From the NCBI GenBank assembly GCA_002412925.1, contig DHVZ01000073.1, positions 1-11,550 of the forward strand: 11,550 bases of DNA, read 5' to 3'. Position 1 is the stretch's first letter. Each line of letters starts with the position of its first letter. Made by a program: the position numbers and the translations under genes. The notes under the pieces were generated by a model that was given only the letters and a program-made list of their open reading frames with translations, made no database searches and had not been told where the DNA came from. The stretch comes from Anaerolineales bacterium UBA5195 (lineage in GTDB: Bacteria; Chloroflexota; Anaerolineae; Anaerolineales; Villigracilaceae). This document shows, one piece after another, positions 4,823 to 11,523 of this stretch.

Positions 4823-5718
4823 TGCGGATTGTGGTTGCCAGCGGCAAAGGCGGCACCGGCAAGACCACTGTCGCCACCAGCCTGGCGTTGGTCGTCGGGG
4901 GAGCCGTCCTCTTTTTGGATTGTGACGTGGAAGCGCCCAACGCCGCGCTGTTCTTGAATCCGGCGCTGGAAAAGCACAAAGATGTCGGCATCCAACTGCC
5001 GGTGGTGGATGAGACTCTCTGCACCCACTGCGGCAAGTGCGCCGAAGTCTGCGAATTCCATGCGATTGCCGTGATTGGCAAAAAGACGCTGATTTTCCCG
5101 GAACTGTGTCATGGCTGCGGAAGTTGTACGTTGCTTTGCCCCGAAAAAGCCATCTGCGAGCGCCTGGAGGTGATGGGCGTGCTCGAAGGCGGAACCACGC
5201 CCACCGGGCTGGATTTTGCCCAGGGCGTGATGAATGTTGGGGAGCCGATGGCGGTGCCGATTATCCGGGAGTTGAAGAAGTGGCAGCGGCTTGGTCTCGA
5301 TACGGCGGTAGAGCATCGCCTACCCTTCGATAAACTCAGGGCGTCGCTCGACCAGCAGTTGGAAATTCGGGACGCCCCCCCCGGAGCCTCCTGCCCGGTG
5401 GTGGAAACCATGCGGGGAGTAGACTTTGTCCTGCTCGTGACCGAACCGACGCCCTTTGGCCTGCATGATCTGAAACAGGTGGTCGGCATTACTCGTGAAT
5501 TAGGTCTCCCCGCCGGAGTGGTGATCAACCGCGATGGGATTGGTGATCATGCCGTCGAAACCTACTGCGTTGAAGCCAAAATCCCCATTTTGATGCGCAT
5601 TCCCTTCGAGCGCGCCATTGCTGAAGGCGTGGCCCAAGGGAAAACCTTAGTGGATATTCACCCGGAATATGGCAACCGTTTTCGTCAGATGTTTATGCAA
5701 ATTACCAGTCTGCTATGA
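4822..5718 (+). CDS. MinD/Mrp-type P-loop ATPase with two 4Fe-4S motifs, copy 1
   Basis: A 298-residue cytosolic ATPase of the MinD/Mrp/NBP35 group with an inserted ferredoxin. Deviant Walker A is GKGGTGKTT (9-16), followed by FLDCDVEAPN (31-40). Two 4Fe-4S motifs follow: C67xxC70xxC73xxxC77 and C96xxC99xxC102xxxC106. The switch segment is DAPPGASCP (184-192), then EPTPFGLHDL (208-217). Such proteins are thought to load or move iron-sulfur or related metal clusters using ATP. Between 165 and 180 it carries RLPFDKLRASLDQQ, encoded by a REP-like palindrome (5323-5341) and absent from the paralogue at 6219. It has about 15 extra residues here. Gene starts overlap on both sides (TAATG before, ATGA after), so this is a tight operon core. 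Confidence 0.9.
   Translation: MRIVVASGKGGTGKTTVATSLALVVGGAVLFLDCDVEAPNAALFLNPALEKHKDVGIQLPVVDETLCTHCGKCAEVCEFHAIAVIGKKTLIFPELCHGCGSCTLLCPEKAICERLEVMGVLEGGTTPTGLDFAQGVMNVGEPMAVPIIRELKKWQRLGLDTAVEHRLPFDKLRASLDQQLEIRDAPPGASCPVVETMRGVDFVLLVTEPTPFGLHDLKQVVGITRELGLPAGVVINRDGIGDHAVETYCVEAKIPILMRIPFERAIAEGVAQGKTLVDIHPEYGNRFRQMFMQITSLL
5323..5341. repeat. REP-like palindrome inserted in the ATPase gene
   Basis: CCCTTCGATAAACTCAGGG has complementary ends (CCCT/AGGG). It resembles a dispersed repeat I know from many bacterial genomes, CCTTCGACAAGCTCAGG, which when translated gives the tell-tale PFDKLRA peptide. Here it lies in frame and encodes LPFDKLRAS inside the MinD-type ATPase. Recognition is from memory of the motif, not from a search. 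Confidence 0.65.
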
Positions 5719-6176
5719 ACCAACAATACAATTCCGCCTCCTGTTTTGCTTGCGGGCTCGAAAATCCATCTGGACTACGCCTGCGCTTTCATGATAACGG
5801 GAAAGATCAGGTTTTTGCCCGCTTCACCCTTGAGCCGCAACATGCTGGCTATCCTGGCATGGCGCACGGCGGCATTGTGGCGGCCATTCTGGACGAAGTG
5901 GGCGGGCGCACGGTCATGATCAACAACCCCAACTGTTTTTTCGTCACCGCCCGCCTGGACATCCGTTACCGCCAGCCTGTCCCGGTTGGGGTTCCGCTCG
6001 AAGCCGCAGGTTGGCTGCTTAAACGCCGCGCCAGCCGCACCCAGGCCCACGCCGAAATTCTTTCCAATAAACGCTGTGTTTTGGCCGAAGCTGAAATTCT
6101 GTACACCGACTTGCCGCACAACCTGCTCGATCCGAACGAGGCGGAAAGCCACTTTGGATGGAAGTTGTATGACTGA
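5715..6176 (+). CDS. PaaI-type hotdog-fold thioesterase
   Basis: A 153-residue hotdog protein. Signature pieces are the Cys pair CFACG (10-14) followed by LENPSGLRLRF, and the active-site region GYPGMAHGGIVAAILDEVGG (45-64) with HGG 51-53 and the acidic Asp60. RLDIRYRQPVPVG follows as the central strand. Family members hydrolyse acyl-CoA thioesters. The N-terminal CxxC is seen in a subset and may bind metal. ATG 5715 overlaps the stop of the first ATPase by four bases. A thioesterase between two cluster-binding ATPases is unexpected and its substrate is unknown; it may be a passenger or remove an acyl group from a thiol cofactor. The stop is 42 bases before the second ATPase start. Confidence 0.85.
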   Translation: MNQQYNSASCFACGLENPSGLRLRFHDNGKDQVFARFTLEPQHAGYPGMAHGGIVAAILDEVGGRTVMINNPNCFFVTARLDIRYRQPVPVGVPLEAAGWLLKRRASRTQAHAEILSNKRCVLAEAEILYTDLPHNLLDPNEAESHFGWKLYD

Positions 6177-6218
6177 TCTATTAGCGTGCTGCAAGTTATC
6201 GATGGGAAGCGTTTTAGC

Positions 6219-7118
6219 ATGAAACAACTGGTCATTTTAAGCGGCAAAGGCGGCACAGGCAAGACCAGTGTCACAGCGGCATTTGCCCATCTTGCAGCGC
6301 GCGGCGGGTTAACTGGTCAGGTCATTCTGGCGGATGCCGATGTGGATGCGGCCAACCTGGAACTTGTCCTGCAACCGCATTTACTGGAAGAGCAGGATTT
6401 CAAAGGTGGAAAAGTGGCCGTCATTGACCCGGATTCGTGTTCAGAATGCGGCCTTTGCGAGACGGTCTGCCGTTTCGATGCCATCCATTGCGCTGATGGC
6501 TTGTACTCAGTAGACCCCATCGCCTGTGATGGCTGCGCGGCTTGCGTTTACCAATGCCCCAGCGAAAGTATCACCATGCGCGAGCAGGTGGCAGGCAAGT
6601 TTTACTTTTCGGAGAGCCGCTATGGTCCGCTCTACCATGCCAACCTGTACCCCGGACACGAAAACTCCGGAAAACTGGTGACGCTGGTCAAACAGCGCGC
6701 CCGTCTGCAAGCGTTGGACGAAAACCGCGAACTGGTCATCGTCGATGGGCCGCCGGGAATTGGCTGCCCGGTTATTTCGGCAGTCTCTGGTGCGGATTTA
6801 GCGCTGGTGGTGGCCGAGCCAACCGTTTCGGGCGCGCACGATCTGCGCCGGGCGCTGGAAACGCTTCAGCACTTTGGTGTGCGGGCGCTGGTGACAGTCA
6901 ATAAAGCGGATATTTTCCCAGCCGGGGCAGATGAAATCGAAGCCTTTTGCCACGAGCAGGGGGTCGAAACCATCGGGCGGATTCCGTTCGATTTAACGGT
7001 AGCCAGCGCCATGGTGGCGGGCGAAGCGGTCACCGCCTTCCAGCCGCAAGCCCCTTCCAGCATCGCCATCCGCCGGGTTTGGATGCGAGTATCCGCGTTG
7101 CTCTTGGAGAAGGCATGA
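6219..7118 (+). CDS. MinD/Mrp-type P-loop ATPase with two 4Fe-4S motifs, copy 2
   Basis: A 299-residue paralogue of the ATPase at 4822, without its extra segment. Deviant Walker A is GKGGTGKTS (9-17), then LADADVDAAN (38-46). The ferredoxin insert has C74xxC77xxC80xxxC84 and C103xxC106xxC109xxxC113. The switch region is VDGPPGIGCPV (175-185), followed by EPTVSGAHDL (200-209). I chose ATG 6219 because it places MKQLVILSGKGG at the N-terminus as in the family; GTG 6186 would add 11 residues without support. The TGA stop overlaps the ATG of the DUF59 gene. The two ATPases probably work as a pair on one cluster-bearing client, as Mrp-type pairs do in ORP-like systems; that is inference from context. 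Confidence 0.9.
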   Translation: MKQLVILSGKGGTGKTSVTAAFAHLAARGGLTGQVILADADVDAANLELVLQPHLLEEQDFKGGKVAVIDPDSCSECGLCETVCRFDAIHCADGLYSVDPIACDGCAACVYQCPSESITMREQVAGKFYFSESRYGPLYHANLYPGHENSGKLVTLVKQRARLQALDENRELVIVDGPPGIGCPVISAVSGADLALVVAEPTVSGAHDLRRALETLQHFGVRALVTVNKADIFPAGADEIEAFCHEQGVETIGRIPFDLTVASAMVAGEAVTAFQPQAPSSIAIRRVWMRVSALLLEKA

Positions 7119-7405
7119 CCGAGCTTGAAACCGCCATTCTCGAACGCCTGAAAAGCGTGATTGACCCCGAAACCAACACCGATGTGGTGCGGATGCGCCT
7201 GGTGGAAAATCTGTGGGCCGATGCGCTTGGCAAGGTGCGCTATACCTTTCGTCCGTCATCGTTTGTCTGCCCGATAGCAGTCATGCTGGCAGTCAACATT
7301 AAGAAAGCCGTGGCTGAAGTGCCCGGCGTCACTTCACAAGAGATCGCCGTTGAAGGTTATTTGATGGCTGAAGACTTGGAAAAATTAATCAACGAGGAGC
7401 ATTAA
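7115..7405 (+). CDS. DUF59/MIP18-family iron-sulfur assembly protein
   Basis: A 96-residue protein of the DUF59 (SufT/MIP18/PaaD-like) family. It has the DPETNTDVVRMRLVENL segment (18-34) and the conserved Cys in FRPSSFVCPIAVML (46-59, Cys52). Family members help deliver iron-sulfur clusters to client proteins. Start ATG 7115 overlaps the stop of the second ATPase (ATGA), with GGAGAAGG at 7106-7113 as ribosome binding site. An ATPase of the Mrp class beside a DUF59 protein is a recurring pair; in many bacteria the two domains are fused. A role in loading the clusters of this operon is the straightforward reading. Confidence 0.82.
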   Translation: MTELETAILERLKSVIDPETNTDVVRMRLVENLWADALGKVRYTFRPSSFVCPIAVMLAVNIKKAVAEVPGVTSQEIAVEGYLMAEDLEKLINEEH

Positions 7406-7406
7406 A

Positions 7407-7778
7407 ATGAAAATCGCAGTTACTGCAGAAAACAACACTGGTCTCGAAAGCCTGGTCGCCCAGCACTTCGGGCATGCGCCCTTCTTTATCCTGGTGGATG
7501 TGGAAAATGGCGAAGTAACCACGGTGCAGGGCGTTGCCAACCCATTTGCTGAAGCCCACCAACCGGGTCAAATCCCGACTTTCATCCATGAGCAAAAAGC
7601 GAACGTGATTTTGAGCGGCGGGATGGGCGGGCGCGCCATCGAGTTTTTTGAGCAGTATGGGATCAAAGCCGCCACCGGCGCGAGCGGCACGGTGCGCCAA
7701 TCGCTGGAAAATTACCTGGGCGGCAAGTTGAAGGAAGCCGCGCCGTGTGACGAAAGCGTGGCGCACGGGCACGGATAG
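7407..7778 (+). CDS. NifX/NifB-C-type (dinitrogenase iron-molybdenum cofactor family) protein, copy 2
   Basis: A 123-residue protein of the same family as the one at 4445. MKIAVTAENN at the start, QHFGHAPFFILVD (19-31) and ANVILSGGMGGRAIEFFEQY (65-84) are typical. The end carries Cys114, His120 and His122, again a possible metal site. ATG 7407 follows GAGGAG (7394-7399) and lies one base past the DUF59 stop. Having two such proteins in one operon suggests either a heterodimer or one carrier and one end client for the cluster. A hairpin follows the gene, so this may be the last gene of the PadR-led core. Confidence 0.85.
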   Translation: MKIAVTAENNTGLESLVAQHFGHAPFFILVDVENGEVTTVQGVANPFAEAHQPGQIPTFIHEQKANVILSGGMGGRAIEFFEQYGIKAATGASGTVRQSLENYLGGKLKEAAPCDESVAHGHG

Positions 7779-7787
7779 AAATGCATT

Positions 7788-7822
7788 GCTGGCCCGGTCC
7801 CTCGTGAGCCGGGCCGGTGTTT
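7788..7822 (+). terminator. Hairpin between the metallocluster core and the CGGC gene
   Basis: GGCCCGG (7791-7797) pairs perfectly with CCGGGCC (7809-7815), extended by C-G and two wobble pairs to about 10 bp. Only GTTTG follows, so termination is probably partial. It would lower, rather than stop, expression of the CGGC and radical SAM genes, or protect the 3' end of the core mRNA. Confidence 0.5.
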
Positions 7823-7850
7823 GATTCAGCAGATACAACAAGGAGCAGAG

Positions 7851-8297
7851 ATGAGCGAGAAAACGAAAATTGGCATCATCATTTGCAACCGCTATCGGAC
7901 TTGCGCGGGCGGAAAATGCCTGCGGGCGCTAAAAAATCGGGAAGGCGCTTTTAGTCTCTATGCCGAGACCGGCGTGGAACTGGTCGGTTACACCACTTGC
8001 GATGGCTGCCCCGGCGGCAACGTGGAGTATACTGGCGAAGAAATGGTCAAAAACGGCGCGCAGGTGGTCCACCTGGCAACCGGCATGTTGGTGGGTTATC
8101 CTCCCTGTCCGTACATCGAGACCTTCAAGAATTTCCTTGAAAAACGCTACGGCGTCAAAGTGGTCGTTGGCACACATCCGATTCCTAAAAAGTACCTGGA
8201 TTTGCACACCAGCCTGGGAACTTGGGAAGCTGCCAAATGGGAGCCGCTTTTGGCCCCAACGCTGGCAGATGAAGCCACCCGCGAGGCGTACAACTAA
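7851..8297 (+). CDS. CGGC domain-containing protein
   Basis: A 148-residue protein with the CGGC domain, a cysteine-rich fold of unknown function presumed to bind metal. Cysteines occur at 12, 18, 23, 50, 53 and 86. The motifs CNRYRTCAGGKCLRALKNRE (12-31) and GYTTCDGCPGGN (46-57) are clear family marks; CDGC replaces the CGGC of the name. GYPPCPYIETFKNFLEKRYG (82-101) and GTHP are also typical. ATG 7851 follows AAGGAG (7840-7845) at 5 bases; an upstream in-frame start adds ten residues without support. The family occurs mainly in anaerobes and archaea. Two bases separate its stop from the radical SAM gene, so the two probably act together. Confidence 0.85.
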   Translation: MSEKTKIGIIICNRYRTCAGGKCLRALKNREGAFSLYAETGVELVGYTTCDGCPGGNVEYTGEEMVKNGAQVVHLATGMLVGYPPCPYIETFKNFLEKRYGVKVVVGTHPIPKKYLDLHTSLGTWEAAKWEPLLAPTLADEATREAYN

Positions 8298-8299
8298 CG

Positions 8300-9250
8300 A
8301 TGAAATCTGTCTTTGGGCCGGTTCCCTCGCGGCGGCTGGGACAATCGCTGGGCATCGACCCGATGCCATTCAAAACCTGCAACTGGAACTGTGCCTACTG
8401 CCAGTTGGGACGCACCGCGCCGTTCACCCTTGACCGGCGCGAGTACATTCCCCGCACCGAAATCCTGGAACAGGTACAGGCTGTGCTCGAGTCTCATGCT
8501 CTCGGCGAGATTGACTGGATCACCTTCGTCGGCTCCGGTGAGACCTGCCTGCACAGCGAACTTGGCTGGCTGATTAACGCCGTCAAACAGGAGACGGAAA
8601 TCCCCGTGGCGGTTATCACCAACGGCTCGCTCCTGCACCTGCCTGAAGTCCGCCACGAATTACAGGCCGCCGATGCCGTCCTGCCCAGCCTGGACGCGGC
8701 CAGCGAACGGCTGTACCGCAAAATCAACCGTCCACACCGCTCGTTGACACTCGAAAAACTGATTGGCGGCTTGAGCGACTTCCGCGCCGGGTACCAGGGA
8801 CAGTTGTGGGTCGAAGTGATGCTGATCAAAGGACTGAACGATGGCGAGCGTGACTTGCAAACCTTGTCTGCCGTTTTGGAAGACATCCAGGCCGACGAGA
8901 TTCACCTGCTCCTGCCCACCCGTCCGCCCGCCGAACCCTGGGTCGAACCGCCGGACGAAGCCGCACTCCAGCGCGCGCTGTTTATTCTGGGGAAACTCGC
9001 CCGATTTATTGCGGAAACAACCGGTAATTTTGACCTGTCCAGTGAGCGCAATGTGACCGAGGCGCTCTTATCCATCCTGACCCGCCACCCGATGTGCGAA
9101 AGCAACCTGCTGGCGACTCTCGAAAAGTGGCTCCCCGGTCAGGCACAGCAAACGTTGGACGAGATGTGCGACGCCGGGCAGGTGCAGGTCATCATTCGGC
9201 GCGGCCAGCGCTTTTGGGGTGTCGCACAGGGAAAATATCTTGAAAATTGA
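8300..9250 (+). CDS. Radical SAM protein, COG0731-like
   Basis: A 316-residue radical SAM enzyme. The cluster motif is C27xxxC31xxC34 (TCNWNCAYC), with the usual opening FGPVPSRRLGQSLGIDP just before it. The SAM-binding GE-like motif is VGSGETCLH (76-84); further pieces are AVITNGSLL and VEVMLIKGLND. Residues after about 240 (NVTEALLSILTRHPMCESNL…) look like a small winged-helix domain. The domain plan matches a poorly understood group related to COG0731, not the wyosine enzyme itself. The substrate is unknown. The gene is two bases after the CGGC gene and may modify or mature a cysteine-rich or metal-bearing partner. It ends the run of tightly packed genes. Confidence 0.88.
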   Translation: MKSVFGPVPSRRLGQSLGIDPMPFKTCNWNCAYCQLGRTAPFTLDRREYIPRTEILEQVQAVLESHALGEIDWITFVGSGETCLHSELGWLINAVKQETEIPVAVITNGSLLHLPEVRHELQAADAVLPSLDAASERLYRKINRPHRSLTLEKLIGGLSDFRAGYQGQLWVEVMLIKGLNDGERDLQTLSAVLEDIQADEIHLLLPTRPPAEPWVEPPDEAALQRALFILGKLARFIAETTGNFDLSSERNVTEALLSILTRHPMCESNLLATLEKWLPGQAQQTLDEMCDAGQVQVIIRRGQRFWGVAQGKYLEN

Positions 9251-9266
9251 GAAACTGGTCTAAAAT
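9240..9266 (+). promoter_or_regulatory. Weak candidate promoter for the thioferritin gene
   Basis: TTGAAA (9240-9245) and TAAAAT (9261-9266) are 15 bases apart, at the very end of the radical SAM gene. The spacing is short. The 58-base gap and strong ribosome binding site of the next gene suggest separate control, but the promoter call is tentative. Confidence 0.3.
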
Positions 9267-9308
9267 AAGAGCTGGGCCTCGTGAAATTCATTCAAGAAGG
9301 AGTATGCC

Positions 9309-9812
9309 ATGGGTACCAAAGGTCGTCAAATTGTTGGGATGGACGTAGATGAATTGCTGGGGATGCTTAACCAAGCCTTTGCCGATGAATGGCTGGCTTA
9401 TTATCAGTATTGGCTGGGAGCCAAAATTGTCAAAGGCCCGATGAAAGATGCGGTCGCTTCGGAACTGCTGATCCATGCCACCGAGGAGCTGGCTCATGCT
9501 GATTTGCTGGCAATGCGCATCATTCAATTGGGCGGCACGCCGCTCCTCAGCCCGGATAAATGGCTGACCACCACACATTGTGGGTATGACGCTCCGGTTG
9601 ACCCGTTTGTAAAAGAAATCCTGGCTCAAAACATCAAAGGCGAACAATGCGCGATTGATGTCTATCAGAATCTGCTCAAAATTGTCAGGGACACAGACCC
9701 GGTCACCTACAATATTGTGCTGACCATCCTCCAGCAGGAAGTTGAGCACGAAGAAGATTTACAATCCCTGGATGAGGATCTGGATTCGTTGATGATGCGT
9801 CAAAATAAATGA
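9309..9812 (+). CDS. DPS-like ferritin (thioferritin type)
   Basis: A 167-residue four-helix ferritin-like protein that should store iron and detoxify peroxide in a hollow shell. Di-iron ligands are visible: Glu27 (ADEWLAYYQYW), Glu60 and His63 (EELAHAD), Glu112 (KGEQC), Glu144 and His147 (EVEHEED). Cys91 (THCGYDAP) and Cys114 (GEQC) lie 23 residues apart, close to the cysteine pair that marks archaeal and bacterial DPS-like thioferritins, in which it sits beside the iron site. ATG 9309 is six bases after AAGGAG (9297-9302). It follows the metallocluster operon by 58 bases and precedes a degraded gene. Iron handling fits the neighbourhood. Ordinary bacterioferritin is less likely, given the Cys pair and absence of a heme-binding Met context. 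Confidence 0.83.
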   Translation: MGTKGRQIVGMDVDELLGMLNQAFADEWLAYYQYWLGAKIVKGPMKDAVASELLIHATEELAHADLLAMRIIQLGGTPLLSPDKWLTTTHCGYDAPVDPFVKEILAQNIKGEQCAIDVYQNLLKIVRDTDPVTYNIVLTILQQEVEHEEDLQSLDEDLDSLMMRQNK

Positions 9813-9831
9813 AACCAGCGGATCACCCTGA

Positions 9832-10043
9832 CACGGAGTTTTTGCCACCCGCTACCCCTACCGCCCCAACCCGCTGGGTCTCTCGATTGTCCGGCTGCTC
9901 AAACAGTGCGGAATCTGCTCCAAATCGAGGGCGTGGATGTGCTCGATGGCACGCCCTTGCTCGACATCAAATCCTACGTCCCCGACTTCGATCTGCGTCC
10001 TGAGGCCCGCGCGGGCTGGTACGAGACCAGAAGCAAGGAATAA
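9832..10043 (+). pseudogene. Remnant of a TrmO-type tRNA-A37 methyltransferase (YaeB/TsaA), truncated and frameshifted
   Basis: Only the C-terminal part of the protein remains. In one frame 9832-9906 reads HGVFATRYPYRPNPLGLSIV followed by RLLKQ, the strongest motif of the TrmO/YaeB family (GVFATRSPxRPNPIGLS). In a second frame, from about 9909 to a TAA at 10041-10043, it continues RNLLQIEGVDVLDGTPLL, then DIKSYVPDFD and a tail ending ETRSKE. A single-base deletion near 9907-9908 explains the shift. A stop (TGA 9829-9831) precedes the fragment and the N-terminal half is missing, so the gene is dead by two lesions. It lies 19 bases after the thioferritin gene. A TrmO-like gene is often near MinD/NifX clusters in anaerobes, so it may be a lost member of this set. 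Confidence 0.85.
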
Positions 10044-10049
10044 CCCTGG

Positions 10050-11498
10050 ATGACTCGACTGCTTTTCTCGCTCCTCGTTTTACCCCTCTGGCTGACCAGT
10101 TTCCAGGCACCCCAGAGCGTGGTCCGCGCGGTTCTGTACTACTCACCGCACTGTGGACACTGCCACACCGTGATCGAGGAGGTCCTGCCGCCGCTGCTTG
10201 AGCGCTATGGTGCGCAGTTGGAAATCCTCCGTGTGGATGTGACCGAACCGCTGGGTGCGGCGCAATTTCAAGCAGCCGTGGAGAAATTCAGACTGCCTTC
10301 AGCGGGTGTGCCGCTGCTCGTGATTGGCGATGAATACCTGATTGGTTCGGTAGACATTCCCGGGAAATTCCCCGCGCTGATTGAGAAGTACCTGGCCCAG
10401 GGCGGCGTGGACTGGCCTGACCTTCCCGGATTGGATCTGCAGCCACAAAATACCCCCACGGCAGCCGCCCCGACGGCTATGCCGGTGGTGCGCACGCTCT
10501 TGTTCTACCGGAGCGCCTGCAGTCACTGCCAGAAGGTCACCGCAGAGGTCATTCCGCCACTGCTTGAGAAATACGGCGCGCAGTTGGAGATTTTCGGCGT
10601 GGATGTTTCCTTGCCGGAGGGCGATGCGCTTTATGATGCGGCCATCGCACACTATCAGATTAAAGTACTTGGTGTTCCCACGCTGATCGTGGACCGGCAG
10701 GTTCTGGTAGGGGGTCTGGAAATTCAAGAGAAATTCCCCGGCCTCGTCGAAGAGAAATTGAGTCAAGGCGGCACGGACTGGCCCGACCTCCCAGGGCTGC
10801 CGGAGGTAATTTCCACGGGCCTCCATCCCCCGGTAACACCGGCGGCCACGCTTCAAACCACCCCGGTGGCGCCCTCCCAATCGACCTTAACGCCCATCGC
10901 CGAGATTACCCGGATGGAGAGTAAGCCGCCCAACTGGCGCGTTCAATTCGCTCGCGATCCGCTTGGAAACGCCTTCTCGGTCATTGCGCTGATTGGCATG
11001 TTTGGAGCCATTCTTTGGGCGGCGGCGGTTTTCAAAACGACAATTGCGCTTGCCGAAAAGGAGAGCTGGCCCTGGGCCACCCCTCTCTTGTGTCTGATCG
11101 GATTGGGCGTGGCCGGCTACCTGGCCTATGTCGAAACCACCCAGGTCGCGGCGGTTTGTGGCCCGGTCGGAGACTGCAACACCGTCCAGCAGAGCGAATA
11201 TGCGCGCCTGTTTGGGATTCTCCCCATCGGCGTTTTGGGCCTGGCCGGTTATCTCTTTATCCTGCTTGCTTGGAGACTTGGGCGACTGGACCGGGAACCG
11301 CTCTCCAGTTATGCGCGCCTGGCATTCCTGGCGATGACGGCTTTTGGGCTGGCTTTTTCCATTTACTTGACCTTTCTCGAACCCTTTGTGATCGGGGCCA
11401 CCTGCGCCTGGTGCCTGACCTCAGCGGCAGTGATGACCCTGCTCTTCCTGCTTTCCTTGAAGCCGGGCAAACGGGCATATTTAAGTATCTTTCATTAG
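10050..11498 (+). CDS. Trx-Trx-VKOR fusion, membrane disulfide-forming protein
   Basis: A 482-residue membrane protein for disulfide exchange in the cell envelope. A signal-anchor segment (1-20) precedes two thioredoxin-like domains. Domain 1 (about 26-129) has CGHC at 35-38 and domain 2 (about 147-250) CSHC at 157-160. They are a tandem duplication: both contain PPLLE(R/K)YGAQLEI and QGG(V/T)DWPDLPGL. A Thr/Pro-rich linker (250-290) leads to a VKOR domain with about five membrane helices (305-327, 343-362, 390-408, 421-442, 452-470), loop cysteines Cys370 and Cys376 and the quinone-side CAWC (452-455). In most bacterial VKOR fusions the single Trx follows the VKOR part; here two precede it. 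ATG 10050 follows AAGGAA (10035-10040) and is six bases after the TrmO remnant. Confidence 0.9.
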   Translation: MTRLLFSLLVLPLWLTSFQAPQSVVRAVLYYSPHCGHCHTVIEEVLPPLLERYGAQLEILRVDVTEPLGAAQFQAAVEKFRLPSAGVPLLVIGDEYLIGSVDIPGKFPALIEKYLAQGGVDWPDLPGLDLQPQNTPTAAAPTAMPVVRTLLFYRSACSHCQKVTAEVIPPLLEKYGAQLEIFGVDVSLPEGDALYDAAIAHYQIKVLGVPTLIVDRQVLVGGLEIQEKFPGLVEEKLSQGGTDWPDLPGLPEVISTGLHPPVTPAATLQTTPVAPSQSTLTPIAEITRMESKPPNWRVQFARDPLGNAFSVIALIGMFGAILWAAAVFKTTIALAEKESWPWATPLLCLIGLGVAGYLAYVETTQVAAVCGPVGDCNTVQQSEYARLFGILPIGVLGLAGYLFILLAWRLGRLDREPLSSYARLAFLAMTAFGLAFSIYLTFLEPFVIGATCAWCLTSAAVMTLLFLLSLKPGKRAYLSIFH

Positions 11499-11523
11499 GC
11501 TTCAGCCTGCGGACGCAGGTAAG
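11499..11523. repeat. Small palindrome after the Trx-Trx-VKOR gene
   Basis: CCTGC (11506-11510) and GCAGG (11515-11519) enclose GGAC. The outer bases GCTT (11499-11502) can pair with AAGC (11521-11524) with bulges. No T-run follows within the window, so it is not an evident terminator. It may be a REP-like element. Confidence 0.35.

Noticed and set aside
4445..7778. Evidence for nitrogen fixation from the two NifX/NifB-type proteins
   Set aside because: The domain is shared by many non-nitrogenase proteins, and no nifHDK, nifE/N or full-length NifB is present in the window.
9809..10003. Open frame of 64 residues after the thioferritin gene
   Set aside because: It is out of frame with the TrmO-type remnant that explains the sequence and has no motif.
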